NCBI RefSeq assembly: GCF_001570805.1
Contig: NZ_BCSJ01000015.1
Location: 62,001-126,000 of the forward strand
From: Brevibacterium epidermidis NBRC 14811
GTDB taxonomy: Bacteria > Actinomycetota > Actinomycetes > Actinomycetales > Brevibacteriaceae
Length of the DNA stretch: 64,000 nt
Direction: 5' to 3'
Shown here: in pieces, positions 15,001 to 28,200 of the stretch
Layout of the letters: each line of letters opens with the position of its first letter
How positions within the stretch are numbered: the stretch's first letter is position 1
The notes under the pieces: generated by a model
Seen by the model: only the letters and a program-made list of their open reading frames with translations
Database searches by the model: none
What the model was told of the DNA's origin: nothing
Made by a program: the position numbers and the translations under genes

Positions 15001-18000
15001 GGGCCGGGCCGTCGAGCAAGGTCGTCGACCATGCGTGTGCCGCGGCCGGATTCGAACGCCGGAGCTTCGCCGCCTGCGAGGACGACTTCGCGGCGCTGGC
15101 TCTCATTGCCTCGAGCATGGGCATCACAGTCCTCCCGAGGCTCTCGACTCTGCAGCTGCCGCCCGGCCTGGCCGCCGTCGACCTCACCGACCCCGTGCCG
15201 ACGCGTCGAGTCGTCATGCACGTGCGGGAGAAGGACGCCCATCTGCCGCACGTCCGCGCATTCGCCGCCGCGACGGAGGCCGCCGTCCAATCCCACCTCA
15301 CCACCCCCTAATTACTACCTGACGGCGGCCCAGCAACCTGGCGCCAGGTATCTGGGCCGCCGTCAGGTAGTCCTGGGAGGGGAGACCGGCCGTTCCTCAT
15401 AGTGGGCTGAGACCTTGCGGGGAGGGTGGTGGGATAGGCTGTTGGGGTGAGTTCTGAAATCGAAATCGGCAGAGGCAAGCGCGGCCGTCGCGCCTATTCG
15501 CTCGACGACATCGCGATCGTCCCCGCTCGGCGCACCCGTGATCCCGAAGACGTGTCCCTGAGCTGGCAGATCGACGCCTACCAGTTCGAGCTGCCCTTCA
15601 TCGGCGCTCCCATGGATTCGGCCATGTCGCCGGAGACCGTCATCTCGCTCGGCAAGTTCGGCGGCCTCGGCGTCCTCGATCTCGAAGGTCTGTGGACCCG
15701 GTACGAGGATCCCACTCCGCAGCTGGCTGAAATCGCTCAGCTGCCGGCTGAGATGGCGACTGCCCGGATGCAGGAGCTCTACTCCGCACCCATCCAGGCC
15801 GAGCTCATCACCGCTCGCCTGGAACAGATCCGTGAAGCCGGAGTCACCGTGGCAGGCGCCCTGACTCCGCAGCGGACCCAGGAGTTCTACAAGACCGTCG
15901 TCGATGCCGGAGTCGATATCTTCGTCATCCGTGGCACCACGGTCTCGGCCGAGCATGTCTCGACCCACACCGAACCGCTCAACCTCAAGCAGTTCATCTA
16001 CGAACTCGATGTGCCCGTCATCGTCGGCGGAGCCGCCACCTACACCGCGGCCCTGCACCTCATGCGCACCGGTGCCGCCGGCGTCCTCGTCGGCTTCGGC
16101 GGGGGAGCGGCGGCCACGACCCGCAAGACTCTGGGCATCCACGCCCCGATGGCCACGGCCGTTGCCGACGTCCACGCCGCCCGGCGGGACTACATGGATG
16201 AATCAGGCGGTCGCTACGTCCATGTCATCGCCGACGGCGGACTCGGCACCAGCGGCGAGATCGTCAAGGCCTTCGGAGTCGGCGCCGACGCCGTCATGCT
16301 CGGCACCGCCCTGGCCCGGTCGACCGAAGCCCCCGGCCGCGGAATGCACTGGGGCGCCGAGGCTCACCACCCGGACCTGCCGCGCGGCCACCGTGTGGAG
16401 CTGGGCACCGTCGGCAGCCTCGAGCAGGTGCTCTTCGGCCCCGGCCGCACCGCGATCGGCGAACTCAACCTCGCCGGCGCCCTGCGTCGGGCGCTGGCCA
16501 CCACCGGCTACCTCGACCTCAAGGAATTCCAGCGCGTCGACGTCACCGTCTCGCCCTACCAGACTGGTTCGGTGGTCTGATCTGTTCCGCCTGGCACTGA
16601 CCCCCAAGTGGTTGGGGTCCCTGCTCCTCGTTCTGGTGCTCGTCACCTGCTTCGTCGGACTCTCCGCGTGGCAGGTCGACAGAGCCCAGCACAAGAACGA
16701 CGTCACCGATTCCGCCGGAGTCGATGAGCTCAAGGACTTCAACGACGTCATGGATGCGCAGGCCCCGATGCCCGGCATCCTCGCCGACCAGCGGGTCAGC
16801 CTGTCAGGACACTGGATTCCCGATGCCCAGGTCGTCATCCCCGGACGCGTCCAGGACGGTGACTCCGGGTACTGGGTCGTGACGATGTTCGCCCCGGACG
16901 GTGCCCACCTCGGTGAAGGCGTCAAGGTTGCGAACGCCGAGAAGAAGACGATCGCGATTCCCGTCGTCCGCGGTTTCACCACCGACGAGGACACAGCGAT
17001 GAACTCCGAAGCCCGGGACGGTCAGGTCGAGCTGACCGCGCGGATCGGACCCATCGAAGGACCCGTCGAAGGTAACGACCTGCCCGACGGTCAGGTGCAC
17101 ACGGTCTCGACCTCGCAGATCATCAACCTGTTCCCCGACCTGCTCACCTACTCCGGCTTCCTCATCCCCGAAACCGCGGACGGGGCGGCCGCCTCGGTGG
17201 GCACCGACGGACTCGAACAGGTTCCGACGACCACCACGCGTGACGAAGGCGGATTCGATCTGCAGTCGGCGGTCTACGCCCTCGAATGGATCATCTTCGC
17301 AGCCATGGCCCTCTACATGTGGTTCCAGCTGCTGCGCGACGACTACGTCAGGCGCCGCCTCGGCGAGGACTCCCAGGATTCGGAGAAGCGCGTCGAGTAT
17401 GTTGTCGTCAAGCCCGCCGGCGATGCGGCCATCGACCCCGAGGTGATGTCCGGACTGACCGGACTGCCGGCCCATCGTCACGGTGGCAAGAAGCCCGGAA
17501 AGAAGACCGGGAAGAAACCCGAATCGAACAATACCGACACTTCCACGACCGGAGGAAACTGAGCGTGAGCGAAGAACATGAGTCCTTGGACTCCCGCCCC
17601 GACTTCGACGAGAACAATGTGTGGAGCGTCAAACGCTTCACCTCCGCGCGCAATGCGCTGAAGTTCTACCGTGTGATGGCGTTCATCACCGGCACGATGC
17701 TGCTCATCCTCACGGTCGAGATGATCTACAAGTACCTCATCGCCGCCGACCCGGCCACCGCCCTGAACTTCGGCGGCTTCAACCTCGCCGCGGCCATCGC
17801 GATCTGCCACGGCTGGTGCTACGTCGTCTACCTCATCGGCTGCTTCTGGCTCAATCAGCAGATGCGCTGGACGCTCGGCCGCTACCTCATCCTCGCCCTG
17901 GCCGGCGTCGTGCCCGTGATGTCGTTCATCCTCGAACGTCGCATCCACCGCCAGGTCGACGCGGAGCTCGAAGCCGCCGTCGTCGTCGCCCCCAAGTCCT

Positions 18001-19235
18001 AAGACAGAACCCACCCTCCCCGAGGCGGCCCACCGTTCCGTGGGCAATCGCGGCGGCGAGGCCGGTCCGATTCACCCTCACCGAGGCGGCCCCCACCGTC
18101 ACCCTCAGGTGAGCATTTCGGCGGGTGAAACCCCGAATTCGGGCGTCCGGTCGCCGACGCTTAGAATTGGATCATGACGCAATCCCAGAGCACACAGGTG
18201 CCCCCTGTCCTCGTCGTCGATTTCGGCGCGCAGTACGCCCAGCTCATCGCGCGACGCATCCGCGAAGCCGGCCTGTACTCGGAGATCATCGCCCACGACG
18301 CGCCCGCGTCCGAGTTCGCGGCGAAGAACCCCGTGGCCATCGTGCTCTCCGGTGGCCCTTCGAGCGTCAATGACGCCGCAGCGCCGAACTTCGACACCTC
18401 CGTGTTCGACCTCGGCGTGCCCACAATGGGCATCTGCTACGGCTTCCAGCTCATGTCGACCGCCCTCGGCGGCCGCGTGGCCAAGACGGACAAGCGCGAA
18501 TACGGATCGACCCCGGTCTCCGTGACTGCCACCGGCGCACTCCTGGCCGAGACCCCCGAGAACTACAAGGTCTGGATGTCCCACGGGGACTCCGTCGCCG
18601 AGGCGCCCGCCGGCTTCGACGTCCTCGCCTCCACCCCGGACACCCCGGTCGCGGCCTTCGAATGCGCGGCGAAGAAGTTCGCCGGCGTGCAGTGGCACCC
18701 CGAGGTCCTCCACTCGGAGAACGGGCAGAAGATCCTCGAGAACTTCCTGTTCAACGTCGCCGGCCTCACCGCCGACTGGACGAACGAATCCGTCATCGAC
18801 GAGCAGGTCGAACTCATCCGCGCTCGCGTCGGAACCAAGAAAGTCATCTGCGGCCTGTCCGGCGGAGTCGACTCCTCCGTGGCCGCAGCCCTCGTCCACA
18901 AGGCCATAGGCGACCAGCTCACCTGCGTCTTCGTCGACCACGGTCTGTTGCGTCAGGACGAACGCGTCCAGGTCGAGAAGGACTACGTCGACTCGATCGG
19001 CGTCCGCCTGGTCACCGTCGACGCACGTGAGCAGTTCCTCTCGCAGCTCGCTGGGGTCACCGACCCGGAGGAGAAGCGCAAGATCATCGGCCGCGAGTTC
19101 ATCCGCACCTTCGAGTCCGCTGCCGCCGACCTCGTGCTCGAGGCTCAGGAAGGCGACGGCGAAGAGATCGCCTTCCTCGTCCAGGGCACCCTCTACCCCG
19201 ACGTCGTCGAATCCGGCGGGGGATCGGGCACTGCG

Positions 19236-19270
<35 letters not shown>

Positions 19271-22200
19271 CGATGACATCCAGTTCCAGCTCATCGAACC
19301 CCTGCGCGCCCTGTTCAAGGACGAAGTCCGCGCCATCGGCCGCGAACTCGGCGTGCCCGAGGTCATCGTCTCCCGCCAGCCGTTCCCCGGCCCCGGCCTG
19401 GGCATCCGCATCATCGGCGAGGTCACCGAGGAGCGCCTGAACATCCTGCGTAAGGCCGACGCCATCGCCCGCGAAGAGCTGACGAAGGCCGGCCTCGACG
19501 GAGAGATCTGGCAGTGCCCGGTCGTGCTCCTCGCCGATGTCCGCTCCGTCGGCGTCCAGGGCGACGGCCGCACCTACGGCCACCCCGTCGTGCTGCGCCC
19601 GGTCTCGAGCGAGGACGCGATGACCGCGGATTGGACGCGCATCCCGTACGACGTCCTGTCCGTGATCTCCAACCGCATCACCAACGAGGTCGACGACATC
19701 AACCGCGTCGTCCTCGACGTCACCTCGAAGCCTCCGGGCACCATCGAATGGGAGTGATCCTCCACGACCGTTGAGGGAGCACTGCGCACGTGAACGCGCG
19801 GATTCCCTCGCCGAGGCGGCCTCGACCGTGACCCCGAATACCGCTCCTGAACACCGTTCAGTTACAGTGGGAGGGTGCTCGAGGCCGCCTCGGGCGTCCC
19901 CGATCCCGTCGGGGAGGATCACGACCAATGGAGTACTCATGACACCGACCCACAGCACCACCTCGGCGGGGATCACCCGTCCTCGCTCGGCCGGCAGCGA
20001 TATCGCCCTCGTCGCGGTCTTCGCAGCGATGCTCGCGGCCTTTGCGATGATGCCTCCTGTTCCGGTGGGTCCCCTCGGCGTGCCGATCACTCTGCAGACC
20101 TTCGCGATCGCCCTGTGCGGGATGGTGCTCGGACCCTGGCGCGGATTCGCAGCCACCCTGCTCTATGTCGTCCTCGGTCTCGTCGGACTCCCGATCTTCT
20201 CGGGAATGCGCGGCGGAATCGGCGTCCTCGCAGGTCCGAGCGCCGGCTACATCCTCTCCTTCGCGCTCTACGCTCTCCTCGCCGGGCTCATCGCCCGCTG
20301 GGCCGTGCGCCGCTTCAGCGGAATGAAGCTCGGCGTGGTGCTGTTCCTCGGCGGCTTCGGCGGCAGCCTCCTGCTCAACCACCCGCTGGGCATTCTCGGC
20401 ATGTCGATCAACGGCGATCTGCCGCTCGGCGTGGCTGCGGTCGCGGACCTCGCCTACTGGCCCGGTGACATTGTGAAGAACATCCTGGCCGCCTCGGTGG
20501 CGGTGCTCATCCACCGTGCATTCCCCGACGTGCTGCGCCGTCGCGGCATCAGCGTCGAATCGGTGTCGGCCGGGCAGGCACAGGGCGCGAAGTGACTCGT
20601 GAGATCCGGTTGAGCGACGTCGGCGTCGGAGTCCTCGACGACGGACCCGACGGCGATGTCGTGCGCCCGATCCTCCAAGACGTCAATCTCACCCTCACCG
20701 AGGATGTCGTCGCCGTCATCGGTGCCAACGGCTCGGGGAAGTCGACCCTGCTGCAGCTGTTCAACGGGCTGGTCACCGCGAACGCCGGAGAGGTCCTCGT
20801 CGACGGTTTCGACCCGCGCCGGCAGGCGGCGAAGGTGCGCTCAATGGTCGGCTTCGTCTTTACCGATCCGGCCGCGCAGCTGGTCATGCCGACCCCGATC
20901 GAGGACATCGAACTGTCCCTGCGCAAGTCCGTGCCCAAACGCGAACGGCGGGCAGCGGCACTGGCGGTGCTCGACGAGCTCGGCATCGCCGACCTGGCTG
21001 AACGCAGCGTCTACGAACTCTCCGGCGGTCAGCGTCAGCTCGTGGCACTGGCCGCGGTGCTTGCGGTGGATCCGCAGATCCTCGTCCTCGACGAGCCGAC
21101 GACCCTGCTCGACCTGCGCAATAAGGAGCGGCTGCGCGTGCATCTCCAGGAGCTCGTGGACAGGCGCGGGGTGCGCATCGTCCTCACCACCCATGACCTC
21201 GAGTTCGCGCAGATCGCCCAGCGCGCGATCGTCGTCGACGACGGTCGGATCGTGGCCGATGCCGCCCCCGCCGAGGCGGTCGCCGCCTACCGGAATCTCA
21301 TCATGAGCGATACGCCATGAGTGGGAAACGTCCTGTCGGGGCCGGTCATACCGGCGTTGGTGCCGGTGACACCGGAACGACGTGGCGGAAGCACGCCGGC
21401 ATCAAGGCCCGACCGCAGCTCTTCGGGAAGGTGGCGCATCCTCGGGGATGGCTGCATGCAGTGCCGACGGGAGTGAAGCTGGCGGTGATCGCCGTGATCG
21501 GCATCGTTGCGCTCATCTTCCGTGATGCGGCGATCAACTGGTCGATGTTCGCTGTCCTCGTGGTCCTCGGCTTCACCGCCCGGCTGCGGGTGAAGCACTT
21601 CCTGCGCACATGGATCTATGTGGCGGTGCTCGTGGCGATCGTCATGGGGTTGCAGTACTTCTTCGGGTCCATGGAGTCGGGGCTGGCTGTCGGCGGGACC
21701 GTGTTCGCCTGTGTGCAGGCGGCCCTGATCCTCACCCTGACGACGTCGGTGGCGCAGCTGCTCGACACGTTCACGGTGCTGGTCTCGCCCTTGCGGTTCT
21801 TCGGCGCGAACACCGAGGCGATCGCACTGACAGCGAGCCTCATGGTCAGGGCGATCTCCCATATCTCCGGTCTGCTCGGCGAAGCCGAACGCGCAGCCCG
21901 GGCCAGGGGACTGGACTCGAGCATCAGGGCCCGAGTGGTGCCGGCGATCCTGCGGTCTGTGAAATACGCGCAGGACACCGGTCGGGCCCTCGACGCTCGC
22001 GGCATCGTCGACTGAACCGCCCCCGTCGGTCGTGTCAGGACCGCCCCATAGAGTGTTCGGCACATCATCGGATGAGAGCAATGCTGCTCGAAGAGAGCAG
22101 CGTTGCCGGATGAGAGCGGAGATATGTCGAGCCCAAACCTGCGGTCACCTGCACTGGAGAGGTTCTACCTCGCCGCTGCCCCGAACCCGATCGCGTTCAT

Positions 22201-25200
22201 CGACGAGTCGATGAGGCAGCCGACAGGCGCGGCGGAGGGCACCTTCTCTCGAACGCGGTTGGGTCCGGCGGAGGTCTCGTTATATCAGATGGCCGCGGTC
22301 ATCTTCTCTCATGCGCGCTTGGATTCCATTCGCGAGCGATTGGTGGAAGTGGCCGACGGAACCTACTGGCATACGAACAAGAAGTTCCGCGGAAGCGACT
22401 TCGACCGCGGTGACATCGTCGAGATGGTCGAGACGATCACCGAGGAATCGGTGTGGAATGTCATTGCTGTGAAGATGCCGTTGGCGGGCAGTTCTCAGGG
22501 CGACATTGCGAGGGCCAGGGCGCTGTGTCTCGACCGGCTCGTCCGTAACCTCACGAGCGGTACCGGAGAGGGGGCTGTTCGGGGGATCGTCGCTGACAAC
22601 AATAGGGATCAGAGACTCAACCGTGCAGATGAGCGGGTGGTCGATAGTTTGCGGAGGACGGGCGCGATTCACCCTGGTGTCGCCTTCACTCACGGCGGAA
22701 TGGCGTTCGAACCGTTGTTGTGGTCAGCAGACGCGATCTCATGGGCGATGCAACGTGACATCGCGCGCGATGATGTCAGATTCATCGAGCCGGTTCTGCA
22801 GGAAGGCAAGTTGACGGTCATCAATGCTATCGACGGAAAGCTCTTGAATATGAAGCACCCCCTGGGTGCTTCCGCATTCGCCAGGGGGCCGTCTTCCCAA
22901 AGGCCGGGATTATCCGGTAGCCCGGGGCATGACGTTGCTTCATCTTCCAGGATACCAGCGCGTTATGCGGTCGACAACGGCGCGTTGTTTGCTCCCGGCC
23001 AGTCGGTGGGCCATGATCTTCTGCGCCAGATCCGCGCCTTGGGCGAAGCGGCTCGACGGAAGGCAGGCGGTTGAAACGATAGGTCCGTGAATATGAAGCA
23101 CCCCCTGGGTGCTTCCGCAAAAACCAGGGGGCCGTCTTCCCAAGGGCCGGGATTATCCGGTAGCCCGGGGCCTGACGTTGCTTCCTCTTCATTATATCGA
23201 TGCCGCCTTCGGCGGACAACGGCACTCCACTGCTAGCCGTCGCTCCGGTCTCAGTCGGCATTGAGCCTCGACTCAGCGGACCAACTGGAGTCAGGAGTAA
23301 CCTCGGCGGAAGAGGGAATCAGCCCCGCACGAACCGAAGGAGACATGATGACCGGCACCGAGAACACAGTCCTGTTGGCCATGGACTTCCAGAACGGCAT
23401 CGCCGGGGACGACGCCTTCGCCTCGACCGGTGTGCTCGAACGCGCACGTGACGCCGTCGCCGCGGCCCGCAGCCACGACATCCCCGTCGTCTGGGTACGA
23501 GTGGCGCTGCGCGAGGGGCATCCGGAACTGTCGGCAACGGCATCGTTCGCGCAGATCGCCGCCCACGGCGACCTTGACGAGACCCATGCCTCGACGAGCA
23601 TCCACGACACCCTTGACCGGCATCAGGGCGAGCCGATCGTGACCAAGCGTCGCATCAGCGCCTTCACCGGCAGCGATCTCGAGGTGCTGCTGCGCGGCTA
23701 CGGGGCATCGTCTCTCGTGCTCGCCGGAGTCGCCACGAGCGGTGTCGTGCTCTCGACGGTGCGCCAGGCCGCCGATCTCGACTTCGAGCTCACTGTGCTC
23801 TCCGACGCCTGCGCCGACCGCGACCCCGAGGTCCACGCGGTGCTCACCGAGAAGGTGTTCCCCAAGCAGGCGACAGTGGTCACCGTCGCCGACTGGACGG
23901 CCGGCCTCGCCTGAGCTCGGCATCTGAAGGCTCGCGCGCGCCGACCGCTCACCTCGGCGCCCAGCGCTCACCGTATAGCTTGATACAGCGGCGGTAACTT
24001 GAGCGGTCGGCGAAAGGGCCGGAAGCTGACCTGCGCGATCGCCTCAGTAGGGCAGTGGATTCTCCAGTCCGGAGTTGACCATCGAGCTGAATCCGCGGCC
24101 GAGCACCTGCGGGGCTGGATTCTCGATCGCCCGCGAATAGTGGCCGACGAGCTGTGAGCACACGCTCTTCCAACTCCTGGCCTGCACCTGCTCACGACCG
24201 GCGACCCCGAAGGCCCGCCGTTTCGCCTCGTCGCCGAGGAGGTCCGCCGCATGCGCTCGCATGGCACCGAGATCCTTCGGGGTGTAGAGCCACCCGGTGC
24301 GCGAGGAGTCGACGAGGTCGAGTGGGCCGCCTCTGGCGGGAGCGATGACCGGCACCTCGGAGGCCATGGCCTCCTGAATCGTCTGGCAGAAGGTCTCGAG
24401 CTCACCCGGGGCGACCATGAGGTCGAAGCTCGCCACAGCTTGGGCGAGGGCATCCCCGCCGAGGAACCCGGTGAAATGAGCCTCCGGCAGCAGCCGCTGC
24501 AGACGCGTCCGCCAGGGGCCGTCACCGACGATGACGACTTTGGCCCCGGGCAGATCGGTGAGCGCGGCAAGGTCCTCGACCTGCTTCTCCGCCGCCAACC
24601 TGCCGACGAAGCCGATGATCTTCTCTCCGTTCGGGGCCACGGAACGACGCCAGGCCTCGGATCGGTGACCCGGGTCGAAGCGGGAGGAATCGACCCCACG
24701 GACCCACAGGGCCACCTCGGCGACACCGAGTCCTTCCAACTGATCGATCGTGTACGACGATGGGGCCAGCGTCAGGGAGGAATGCTGATGGATATTGCGG
24801 ACGTGGTTCCACAACATGGCCTCGAGGCCGTGCATCCCATACCGGGCGGCATAGGCGGGAACCTCGGTCTGATAGATCGCCACGGTCGGCAGATTGAGCG
24901 CCTGGGCGGCCAGCACCCCGCGCCAACCGAGGACGAACGGGCTGGCCAGGTGGACGACGTCCGGGGCAAAGCGCTGCAGCAGCCGGCGGATGCGGGTGAC
25001 GCCGCCAGGTGCGACGCGGATGCGCCGATACTTCGGCAAGGCGATCGAGGGGACCCGGACGACGCGGGCGCCTGCGACCTCCTTCGGACCGTCCCTGCGA
25101 GTGCCCGGAGCGATGACGAGGACCTCGTCGCCGCGGTCGGCCAGATGGTCGAGGACCCGCAGGAGTGAGTGGGTGACCCCATTCATATTGGGGAGGAAGG

Positions 25201-28200
25201 ATTCTGCAATGATCGCTACTCTCACGGCTTCCAGCTAAGGCCCGCCGAGTGACGAACGCATGACCCGAAGGCGACAGGTCGGCGACATCTGGCCGAAATC
25301 GGTCCGCACTCTCTGCGGTGACTGCAGAATGCCGGGGCCGGTGTCCGGGCGCGGTCCTTCTCGGTGACTCTTCTCAGCCGCCTCGGTGTCCGGATGATGA
25401 CCTGTTCGCGACGATTCTGAACCCCGCGTAAACTGAGGTGTCGGAAATGCTCACGCAGCACATAGAACGAGGGGAATGACCGTGGTCTGGTTCATCGTCG
25501 GCGGTTGCGTACTCGCCGCCCTCATCATCCTCTTCATCGTCCTCACCGTCCTGCGCTTCAACCAACTGTCCATGGCTCGGTCGCTGTGCGACGAAGCCAA
25601 ACGCCAGCTCATCGGCGAGATCCGCGCCCGCCACGCACTCGTGCCCGCCTATATCGGCACGCTCCAACAGATCGCAGGCCAAGACCTGTCCAGGCTCGAA
25701 CTCGCGCTCGCCTCCGCCGAACGCGCCCCCTTCGACCACCGCGGCGCCGCAGCCGAAAATGCCCTGACCGATGCCGTCAACGACGCCGCGCTCATCCCCG
25801 CGGCACTGACCGAGCGGTCCCTGACCTCGGACTATGCCCGTTCCCAGCAGGCAGCGGTCAATGAAGAGATCGACACGACGATCCAACTCCTGCACGGTCA
25901 GCTGCAGGTGCTCACCGAACGGATCCTCGCCGGCGCCCGGTTCTACAACACGAACGTCGCACGCTATCACCAGCAGCGGATGCGCCCGTTCTCACGTTTC
26001 TTCGGCAGAGTCTTCAAGGCCCGCGACCCATTCACCGAGGCGATCGATGACGATGGCGACCACGGAGTGGCGGGCCCCGCCTCGGCGAGGATGACCCCAT
26101 GACCCGCTTCCGCCTCGACCTGGGCTACCGCGGCACGGATTTCCACGGCTGGGCCAAACAGCCGGGCCTGCGCACGGTGCAGACCGCCGTCGAATCCGGG
26201 CTGGAACGGATCACCGGCACCGAGGTGGCCACCGTCGTCGCCGGGCGCACCGACGCCGGCGTCCACGCGCGACGCCAAGTCGTCCACATCGATCTGAGCG
26301 ATGCGGCGATCGAGAAGCTCATCGGCCAGTCGAATCGATCCGCCGAGGTGGCACTGCTTTCGCGTCTGCGCGGAGTCCTCGCCGCTGGTGAGTTCCACGA
26401 CATCGTCGTCCACGCGGTGGCCGAGGTGTCCGAGGATTTCGACGCGCGGTTCTCTGCCCTGTGGCGGTCCTATCAGTATCGGTTGGCCGATCACCGCTCC
26501 TTCATCGATCCGCTGCTGACCCAGGTGACACCACGTCATAAGGGCGAACTCGACGTCGAAGCCATGGCCGAGGCCGCGAGCGAGGTCCAGGGACTCCATG
26601 ACTTCCTGCCGTTCTGCAAACCTCGGGAGGGAGCGACGACGATCCGCACCCTCCATGAACTGCGAGTCGTGCGCGATCAGGATGCGGTGATCACCATCGA
26701 TCTGCGCGCCGACGCCTTCTGCCATCACATGGTCCGAGCGCTCGTCGGCGGACTGATCAAGGTCGGGTCCGGAAATTGGGCGGTGACCCGCCCGGCCGAA
26801 TTGATCGCCGAGGCGGACGCCGGGCTGACTCCCGATGTGCCAATGTTCGTCACGCCCGCCGAAGGCCTCGTCCTCACTGAAGTCGGCTACCCGGCGCCCG
26901 AGGATTACGCGGCGCGGAATGCCCAGACGATGGCCCGCCGCGACCAGGAATAAGGCCGCACTCTCGCGCCGTCAATCAGGACATCTGTCGTGATTATGTG
27001 AGAATTCCTCTTTCCAGGTGTGAGAATCCTGTGTAGATTCACATGTAAGTAACTTTTAGTTCGCATTGGCACTGCAGGATGGAATCCGTCTTCATCCCCT
27101 TATGCACGGTTGATGTGCGCCCGACTGACTGATCGAAGGAACTGAATACATGTCGAAAGTTGTGACCAAAGTGCTGGCCACGGGCGCCGCAGTGTCGATG
27201 CTGACACTGCCGGGGCTCACGCCGGCCATTGCGGCACCTTCCCTGGGAAACGGAAACGCACCTGAAGACAGCGCCACATCACCGAGCGAATCGGCTCCCG
27301 CGAACCCCGACGAGTCGGCGAACGAAACGTCAGCAGGCGGCAGCTCCGCGACGTCGGAGAATGACGCCACCGACGAGCAGGATTCCGGCATTGATGCTCA
27401 GGCTGCACCCGAGGGGACTAAGGTCCAGCTGCTCAATATCACCGACTTCCACGGACGCATCTCCGAGGCAGGCACTCAAGTCGCCTCAGTAGTCGAGGAA
27501 GAGCGAGCGAAATTCGGCACCGGCGGCGACAACATGGGCACCGGGGTTCTGTCGACCGGTGACAACATCGGCGCTTCGACCTACACTTCCTCGTCGCAGA
27601 ACGACAAGCCCACCCTTGACGTCCTCAACGCCATCGGCGTTCAGACCTCGGCTGTCGGCAACCACGAATTCGACAAGGGCATCGATGACCTCACGGGACG
27701 TGTGAGCGATGCAGCAGATTTCCCATACTCGGCGGCCAACGTCTACGACAAGGGAACAGAGAACGTTGTCGACGGCCTCGACGAATACTCCATCGTCGAT
27801 GTCGGGGGAGTCAGCATCGCCGTCATCGGAGTCGTCACCAAAGACACCGCTTCGCTCGTCTCACCGGACGGAATCGCCGACCTCGAATTCGGCGATCCCA
27901 CGGACGCCGTCAACCGTGTCGCCGAGGATCTCGAGAATCTGCCCGAGGACGAACAGCCGGATATGACGGTTGTGGAGGCCCACCTCGGTGCGTCATCGAC
28001 CGAGAGCCTCGAGGACGCGAAAGCGTCGAACGCCGAGTTCAAGAAGCTCGTCACGGAGGCCGATGCCTCGGTCGACGCCATGTTCACCGGTCACACCCAC
28101 ATGCCGTATGCCTTCGAAGCCCCTGTGCCCGGCGAACCCGACCGGACTCGTCCCGTCATCGAGGCCGGCAGCTACGGCGAATACGTCGGGCAGGTGACCA